DNA of 37,757 nt from CAYNST01 sp964399955 (GTDB taxonomy: Bacteria > Pseudomonadota > Gammaproteobacteria > Pseudomonadales > Cellvibrionaceae): assembly GCA_964399955.1 (NCBI GenBank), contig CAYNST010000026.1, forward strand, positions 1-37,757. The letters run 5' to 3'. Position 1 is the first letter of the stretch; each line of letters starts with the position of its first letter. A model generated the notes under the pieces. It saw nothing but the letters and a program-made list of their open reading frames with translations, was not told the origin of the DNA and searched no databases. The position numbers and the translations under genes were made by a program. Below are positions 33,065-37,757 of this stretch, one piece after another.

Positions 33065-34831
33065 ATGCCTTTAACCTCGCCGTCCATTCGTCGCCGCAAT
33101 CTGCACCACAGCGTGCTGGGCGTTCTTCTGGCGGGCCTTTGCGGCTGCTCCAGCCAGCCGGCGCAACCTCCCACACCTCCCCCTATGGCAGAGGTTGAAT
33201 CACCCGCACCTGCGGCTGTACCAGCCCGACCGTTTGAAGCCGACACATTCTACGCCCTGCTGGTGGCGGAATTTGCCGCTGAGCGGCAGCGTTTTGACGT
33301 CATGCTCAACAACTATGCCCAGCAGGCGGTGAGCACCCGCGACCCGGGTGTGGTCGCCCGTGCGGCTCGGGTGTCACGGTATCTGGGCGCCCACGAGCCG
33401 GCGCTGGACATGGCCCTGCTGTGGGCGCAGATTGAGCCGCAAAACCTGGAGGCTCACTACAACGCGGCGGCAGAGCTGGTTCGTGCCAATCGGCTGGAGG
33501 AGTCCATCCCCCATGCACAGAAGCTGCTGGAAGCGGGAGAAGAAGCCGGTTTTGACGCCATTGGCGCACAGGCGCTGCAAAGCGGTGACGCGGCCACTGC
33601 GGGCCTGCTGATCACCCGGTACCGCGAACTGCTCCAGCAGCACCCCGACCACGCGCCCCTGCACCTGGGGCTGAGCTTTCTGGCTCAGCAGGTCGGCGAT
33701 CTGGAGCTTGCGCTGTCGTCTGCACAAAGGGCCCAGGCTTTGGACCGCGACAGTTTTCAAGCCGCCGGTCAGGAAACCCGCGTGCTGCAGGAAATGGGGC
33801 GGGAAGAACAGGCCCTGGCACGATTGGGCGACCTGGTGGAGCAGCATCCGGAAAACAACCGCCTGAAATTACAGTATGCGCGCAGTCTTCTGAAGACGGA
33901 TCTGGGCGCTGCAGAAAGCCAATTCCAGCAGATGCTGGACGCCAGCCCGGAAGACCCGGACTTGCTGTTGACCGTGGCGCTCATTCAGTTTGAACGCGGC
34001 CGTTTGAGCGAGTCCGCCGGCAATTTCCGCCAGTTACTGCCCGACCGCGAGCGGCAGTCCGCCGCCAGTTATTATCTGGGGCGCATAGCTCTGCGCCAGG
34101 GCAACGAACAGCAGGCGATAGATCATTTACACCGCGTGGGCCCGGGGGACGACTATCTGCCCGCTATGTCGGAGCTCACCGACCTGCTGCTGCACCGGGG
34201 CGATCATCAGGAGGCACTTCTGATGTTGCGCAGCCAGCGCGAAGCCACCCCGCGCGAGCTGGCAGTTCAGCGCGAGGGCTTGACCCTGCTGGAAGCCCAC
34301 GTGCTGGCGTCCTCCGGCCAAACCCGCCATGCGCTGGCCGCCTTGCACACAGGTATTCAGGAGCAACCGGACTCGGCGCGACTGCTCTACACCCGCGGCC
34401 TGCTGTTTGCACGCCTGGATCAGGTCAGCCGCGCCGAAGAAGACTTCAAACGGCTGCTGGACAAAAACCCCGACGATGCAGCCACTCTCAATGCGCTGGG
34501 TTACACTCTGGCGGATCAGACGCAAAGGCTGGATGAGGCGTACCAATACATCAGTCGCGCCTATCAGTTGGCGCCGGAGGACCCTGCTGTGATTGACAGC
34601 ATGGGCTGGGTGGAATACTTGCGCGGCAACCATCAGGTTGCTCTGAGCAAGCTTCGCCGCGCCATGTCAGCCATGCCGGACCCTGAAATTGCCGCCCATC
34701 TTGGCGAAGTGCTCTGGGTGACCGGGGAGCCGCAGGAGGCCCGCCAGGTTTGGCAGGAGGGCTTGCGGTTGGAGCCGGACAACCCCATCATTCACCGCAC
34801 CATCAAGAGGTTGCAGGTCAACCTGGACTGA
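33065..34831 (+). CDS. TPR-repeat outer-membrane lipoprotein
   Basis: A 588-residue lipoprotein precursor with a signal peptide and lipobox LCGC (lipidated C28), followed by a proline-rich linker. The rest is about a dozen tetratricopeptide repeats forming a helical solenoid for protein-protein contacts. The clearest are near the C-terminus (ATLNALGYTLADQTQRLDEA, SMGWVEYLRGNHQVALSKL). It corresponds to the TPR gene next to hemA and lolB in Pseudomonas (PA4667 as I recall), so a role in envelope assembly or lipoprotein sorting is plausible but unproven. It is divergent from hemA; repeat copy B separates it from lolB. Confidence 0.9.
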   Translation: MPLTSPSIRRRNLHHSVLGVLLAGLCGCSSQPAQPPTPPPMAEVESPAPAAVPARPFEADTFYALLVAEFAAERQRFDVMLNNYAQQAVSTRDPGVVARAARVSRYLGAHEPALDMALLWAQIEPQNLEAHYNAAAELVRANRLEESIPHAQKLLEAGEEAGFDAIGAQALQSGDAATAGLLITRYRELLQQHPDHAPLHLGLSFLAQQVGDLELALSSAQRAQALDRDSFQAAGQETRVLQEMGREEQALARLGDLVEQHPENNRLKLQYARSLLKTDLGAAESQFQQMLDASPEDPDLLLTVALIQFERGRLSESAGNFRQLLPDRERQSAASYYLGRIALRQGNEQQAIDHLHRVGPGDDYLPAMSELTDLLLHRGDHQEALLMLRSQREATPRELAVQREGLTLLEAHVLASSGQTRHALAALHTGIQEQPDSARLLYTRGLLFARLDQVSRAEEDFKRLLDKNPDDAATLNALGYTLADQTQRLDEAYQYISRAYQLAPEDPAVIDSMGWVEYLRGNHQVALSKLRRAMSAMPDPEIAAHLGEVLWVTGEPQEARQVWQEGLRLEPDNPIIHRTIKRLQVNLD

Positions 34832-34868
34832 TAGTAGCTGGTCAGCCCATCCCGTGACCGCCCAAACT

Positions 34869-35030
34869 GCATCCGAAGTTGTGCCAAGCAAGGCGAAAGG
34901 CGTGAGCTTGCATGTGTAAAGATTGCACACATCCTGTGCTGCCCCCCCCTTGGGGCCGCCGTTACAGCCGTCCATGCTCCCGACAGACCGGTGGCCATTT
35001 TGTAGCGCAGCTCTGGGTAAGTTCGGATGC
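34869..35030 (+). repeat. 162-bp intergenic element, copy B (inverted ends)
   Basis: Second copy of the element found at 5662-5823, same orientation and length, here between the TPR gene and lolB. Its ends are a perfect 9-bp inverted repeat, GCATCCGAA (34869-34877) and TTCGGATGC (35022-35030), stronger evidence for real boundaries than copy A. It contains a run of eight C followed by TTGGGG, the counterpart of the CCCC-GGGG hairpin in copy A. No known protein is encoded. Confidence 0.72.
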
Positions 35031-35071
35031 GCACTGAAGAGATACAACTGATTTTTGACAAGGACCAATCA

Positions 35072-35677
35072 ATGCACCCATTTCGGTTTACTGCGCCCGT
35101 CTTCGCGGCGCTTGTACTGCTGTTGAGCGGCTGCCAGTCGCTGCCAACCACTAAGGACCTGGCCGACGCGCAGCGCCCCAGCTACCTGCGCAGTTGGCAG
35201 GCCCAGGGCAAGATCTCTCTGCGCCAGGACTCCGAGCGCACCAACGCCAGCTTCCGCTGGCGGCAGCACAGCGACAATTACATCATCAACTTGCACGGCC
35301 CATTCGGGCAAGGCGCTACAGAACTCAGACGCACCAACAAGGGCGTGATCCTGGAGAACGCCGAGGTGGGCCGGGTGCAGGCAGACACCGCAGAAGAGTT
35401 GATGCTGCAGATGGCCGGCTGGCAGGTGCCGGTTTCAGGCCTGCGACACTGGATAACCGGCATGCCAACTCCCGATACCGAAGTGGAAATCCAGTCGGTT
35501 GACGATAGTGGCTGGCCCGCTGTTATTGTGCAGGACGGCTGGACCATCGAGTTCAAAGAACGCAAAAACTTCCAGGGCTATGCGCTGCCCAGCCGGGTTG
35601 ACGCCTACCGGGACGACATCCGCGTAACGCTGGTGGCTCGCGACTGGGCGGTCCCGTTTGACATCTATGGCCAGTGA
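35072..35677 (+). CDS. lolB: Outer-membrane lipoprotein insertion protein LolB
   Basis: LolB is an outer-membrane lipoprotein that accepts lipoproteins from periplasmic LolA and inserts them in the outer membrane. The 201-residue precursor has a signal peptide with lipobox LLSGC (lipidated C21). The mature body shows WQAQGKISLRQDSERTNASF and FRWRQHSDNYIINLHGPFGQGA, typical LolB strands, then GWQVPVSGLRHWITGMP. ATG at 35072 is favoured for its AAGGAC upstream and normal signal peptide; the frame is open to 35027. It overlaps ispE by 11 nt. Confidence 0.95.
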   Translation: MHPFRFTAPVFAALVLLLSGCQSLPTTKDLADAQRPSYLRSWQAQGKISLRQDSERTNASFRWRQHSDNYIINLHGPFGQGATELRRTNKGVILENAEVGRVQADTAEELMLQMAGWQVPVSGLRHWITGMPTPDTEVEIQSVDDSGWPAVIVQDGWTIEFKERKNFQGYALPSRVDAYRDDIRVTLVARDWAVPFDIYGQ

Positions 35678-36533
35678 TACCGTGCTGGCCCTGCCCTGCC
35701 CGGCCAAGCTGAACCTGTTCCTGTTGATCACCGGGCGCCGCGCAGACGGCTATCACAACCTGCAAACCCTGTTTCAACTGCTGGACTATGGCGACGAGCT
35801 GCAACTGCAACCGGATGACAGCGGGGAGCTGCAGCTTGGCCCCGAGCTTGCCGGGATAGCCCCGGAGCAAAACCTGGTTTACCGGGCGGCCCGGCTGCTG
35901 AAAGACGCCACGGGTTGCCGCCAGGGCGCGCGCATGCACCTGCTAAAACGCCTGCCCCAGGGCGGCGGCGTGGGCGGCGGCAGCAGCGACGCGGCCACCG
36001 CCCTGCTCGGCCTCAACGCGCTTTGGCAAACGGGCTTGAGCCTTGCGCAGCTTGCGCAGCTGGGCCGCAGTTTGGGCGCTGACGTACCGGTGTTTGTCTT
36101 GGGCAGAACGGCCTGGGCAGAAGGCATAGGTGAGCTGTTGACCCCAACGGATGTGCCCAGCCGATGGTATGTTGTAGTGTCGCCAGAATGCGCAGTCTCA
36201 ACCGGGAACATTTTTTCACACAAACGTTTGACACGAAACTCAAAGCCCATTAAAGTACGCGCCTTCTTCGAGGAGGGCGGGAGAAACGACTGTCAGCCAC
36301 TGGTTGAGCAGCTCTACCCGCAAGTTAAGGATGCGGTTGATTGGCTTAAGTTTTTTGGGCCTGCACAGTTAACCGGAACCGGCGCCTGCGTGTTCGCCTC
36401 GTTCAGCAGCGAGCAAGAAGCGCGCGATGTGTTTGCTGAGCGACCTACTCGGTTTAAGGGCTTTGTTGCTCGAGGCGTTAACGAATCGCCACTGCATCAA
36501 CGCCTGAGAACAAGCGTTGCTATTGGGGTGTAG
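35667..36533 (+). CDS. ispE: 4-diphosphocytidyl-2-C-methyl-D-erythritol kinase IspE
   Basis: IspE phosphorylates CDP-methylerythritol in the MEP isoprenoid pathway. This GHMP-kinase family protein has 288 residues. The substrate motif PCPAKLNLFLLITGRRADGY is at the start and the ATP-binding glycine-rich loop PQGGGVGGGSSDAATALL is near residue 95. The C-terminal motif TGTGACVFA is also intact. ATG at 35667 lies inside the lolB end, so the pair is coupled. Its final codons and its TAG stop (36531-36533) run into the first ten nucleotides of the tRNA-Gln gene. Confidence 0.96.
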   Translation: MASDTVLALPCPAKLNLFLLITGRRADGYHNLQTLFQLLDYGDELQLQPDDSGELQLGPELAGIAPEQNLVYRAARLLKDATGCRQGARMHLLKRLPQGGGVGGGSSDAATALLGLNALWQTGLSLAQLAQLGRSLGADVPVFVLGRTAWAEGIGELLTPTDVPSRWYVVVSPECAVSTGNIFSHKRLTRNSKPIKVRAFFEEGGRNDCQPLVEQLYPQVKDAVDWLKFFGPAQLTGTGACVFASFSSEQEARDVFAERPTRFKGFVARGVNESPLHQRLRTSVAIGV

Positions 36534-36598
36534 CCAAGCGGTAAGGCAGCGGGTTTTGATCCCGTCATGCGAAGGTTCGAATCCTTCCACCCCAGCCA
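36524..36598 (+). tRNA. tRNA-Gln (anticodon TTG)
   Basis: A complete 75-nt cloverleaf with encoded CCA. The acceptor stem is TGGGGTG pairing with CACCCCA, giving a U1-A72 pair. The D-arm contains AGCGGTAAGGC, and the anticodon loop TTTTGAT has TTG at 36556-36558. The T-arm is GAAGGTTCGAATCCTTC. It closely resembles E. coli tRNA-Gln(UUG). The gene begins inside the ispE coding sequence; the ispE stop TAG equals tRNA positions 8-10. Its neighbours lolB-ispE and prs are the usual ones. Confidence 0.97.
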
Positions 36599-36669
36599 TT
36601 TTCGTTGATGATCGCCACAACCTTAAATTACTCCTCAATTAAAAGTAGCTTTTATTTAAGGTGGTCAGT

Positions 36670-37614
36670 GTGGCAGATCTAATGGTTTTCACGGGTAAAT
36701 CCAACCCGGAACTTGCGCAAAAGACCGCCGAAAAACTCGGCATCCCCCTGGGCGACGCCGCAGTCACCCGCTTCTCCGATGGCGAAATCTGCATCGAGAT
36801 CAACGAAAACGTTCGCGGACGCGACGTCTTTGTCATGCAGTCCACCTGCGCCCCCACCAATGACAACATCATGGAACTGCTGTTTATCGTCGACGCTCTG
36901 CACAGAGCCTCCGCCGGTCGCATCACCGCCGTTGTCCCCTACTTTGGTTACGCCCGCCAGGACCGCCGCGTGCGTTCGGCCCGCGTGCCCATCAGCGCCA
37001 AGGTTGTAGCGGACATGATGGCCTCGGTCGGGGTGGACCGCATGCTCACCGTCGACCTGCACTCCGAGCAGATCCAAGGTTTTTTTGATATTCCCGTAGA
37101 CAACGTTTACGGCTCCTCAGTCTTGCTGGCAGATATTGAAAAACGCAGCTTTGAAGACCTGATTGTAGTCTCGCCAGACATTGGCGGCGTGGTGCGCGCA
37201 AGAGCGGTAGCCAAGCGCCTGGGCATTGATCTGGCCATCATCGACAAGCGCCGCCCTTCGGCTAACGTGGCTGAAGTCATGAACGTGATCGGCGAAGTGG
37301 AAAACCGCACCTGCCTGCTGGTGGATGACATGGTGGATACCGCCGGCACCCTCTGCAACGCAGCTCTGGCTCTGAAAGAGCACGGCGCCAAAAAAGTGGT
37401 GGCCTACTGTGCGCACCCCATTTTGTCCGGCCCGGCCATTGAGCGCGTCAATAATTCACAGCTGGATGAACTGGTGGTTACTGACTCCATCCCCCTGCGC
37501 CCGGAAGCCAAGGTCAGCGGCCGAATTCGGCAGCTGACTCTGTCTACCATGCTGGCGGAAGCCATGCGCCGCACCAATAACGAGGAATCCCTGAGCGCGA
37601 TGTTCCTCTCATAG
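36670..37614 (+). CDS. prs: Ribose-phosphate pyrophosphokinase
   Basis: Prs makes phosphoribosyl pyrophosphate from ribose-5-phosphate and ATP, feeding purine, pyrimidine, histidine, tryptophan and NAD synthesis. The 314-residue class I enzyme has KFSDGEI-type RFSDGEICIEINENVRG, the flexible loop YARQDRRVRSARVPISAK, DLHSEQIQGFFDIPVDN and the PRPP-binding loop LLVDDMVDTAGTL. GTG at 36670 is preferred as start: AAGGTGG lies six bases upstream and the N-terminus then reads MADLMVFTGKSNPEL like homologues. A GTG at 36661 has no ribosome-binding site. It follows tRNA-Gln by 71 nt. Confidence 0.97.
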   Translation: MADLMVFTGKSNPELAQKTAEKLGIPLGDAAVTRFSDGEICIEINENVRGRDVFVMQSTCAPTNDNIMELLFIVDALHRASAGRITAVVPYFGYARQDRRVRSARVPISAKVVADMMASVGVDRMLTVDLHSEQIQGFFDIPVDNVYGSSVLLADIEKRSFEDLIVVSPDIGGVVRARAVAKRLGIDLAIIDKRRPSANVAEVMNVIGEVENRTCLLVDDMVDTAGTLCNAALALKEHGAKKVVAYCAHPILSGPAIERVNNSQLDELVVTDSIPLRPEAKVSGRIRQLTLSTMLAEAMRRTNNEESLSAMFLS

Positions 37615-37656
37615 TTGCGCCGCAGGCGGCTTGATACGACACCTGTAAAAAATACA

Positions 37657-37705
37657 ACACATTCCGCAACTGGCGGAGTGTGTGACCGAAAGAATAATAT
37701 TTTTT
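37657..37705 (+). terminator. Possible terminator downstream of prs
   Basis: An 11-bp stem (one G-T pair) forms from ACACATTCCGC and GCGGAGTGTGT around AACTG at 37657-37683. A six-base T-run follows only 16 nt later (37700-37705), further than in a standard intrinsic terminator. It may be a weak terminator or a leader hairpin of the next gene (often rplY), which lies outside the window. Confidence 0.4.
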
Positions 37706-37757
37706 AGGGCCGATTTCCGGCACTTACTACCCATAGATATTCTGGTCGCGGATCTCT

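Noticed and set aside
34942..34949. Run of eight C residues as a phase-variation tract
   Set aside because: It lies inside the non-coding repeat copy B, not in a gene or between clear promoter elements; copy A has only four C there.
1..37757. CRISPR arrays, insertion sequences, prophage or toxin-antitoxin modules
   Set aside because: No regular spaced repeats, transposase, integrase or small toxin/antitoxin gene pairs seen; nearly all DNA is accounted for by core genes.

Overview
The window is 37.8 kb of dense bacterial chromosome with a gammaproteobacterial core-gene layout. Protein sequences and gene order are closest to the Pseudomonas/Cellvibrionales side: the lpt-rpoN-ptsN-rapZ-npr block, the mreBCD-maf-rng-yhdP-nit block, gatCAB, moeB-prmC-prfA-hemA, and lolB-ispE-tRNA-Gln-prs. 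A marine oligotroph of the Halieaceae type would fit (TonB-dependent receptor with IroN-like features, PA4642-family protein, chromosomal TraF-like protein), but that placement is inference from memory of gene content, not a computed phylogeny. I see no phage, plasmid, insertion sequence or CRISPR array.

Layout. (1) 1-6.8 kb, plus strand: lipopolysaccharide synthesis and export (kdsC, lptC, lptA, lptB), then sigma-54 (rpoN), the nitrogen PTS proteins (ptsN, npr), rapZ and the ribosome-associated protein darP/yjgA. The usual hpf gene between rpoN and ptsN is missing. (2) 6.8-8.9 kb: a lipoprotein MsrB and an orphan TraF-like envelope protein, divergently transcribed, where related genomes often carry tldD and pmbA. 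(3) 8.9-18.5 kb, minus strand: one long cell-envelope/shape operon read mreB, mreC, mreD, maf, rng, yhdP, nit. (4) 19.0-23.4 kb, plus strand: gatC, gatA, gatB, a small PA4642-family protein and cysZ, closed by a clear bidirectional terminator shared with the convergent rhlB helicase. (5) 25.0-28.6 kb: a UDP-glucuronate 4-epimerase and a TonB-dependent receptor. (6) 28.6-32.7 kb, minus strand: hemA, prfA, prmC, moeB, tightly packed, with prmC next to its substrate RF1. (7) 33.1-37.6 kb, plus strand: a TPR lipoprotein, lolB, ispE, tRNA-Gln and prs.

Functionally the window is mostly envelope biogenesis (LPS transport, lipoprotein insertion, cell shape, lipid transport), translation (GatCAB, RF1 and its methylase, tRNA-Gln) and nitrogen/carbon signalling.

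The most interesting unexplained signals are non-coding. Two diverged copies of a 162-bp intergenic element with inverted ends lie 29 kb apart (5662-5823 and 34869-35030). A perfect 32-bp palindrome sits between rng and yhdP. The ispE stop codon lies inside the tRNA-Gln gene. mreC appears to have no canonical start codon and may begin at ATC. A single CTAG supplies the stop codons of two convergent genes. I found no convincing new multi-gene system; the 162-bp element family is the best candidate for something undescribed.
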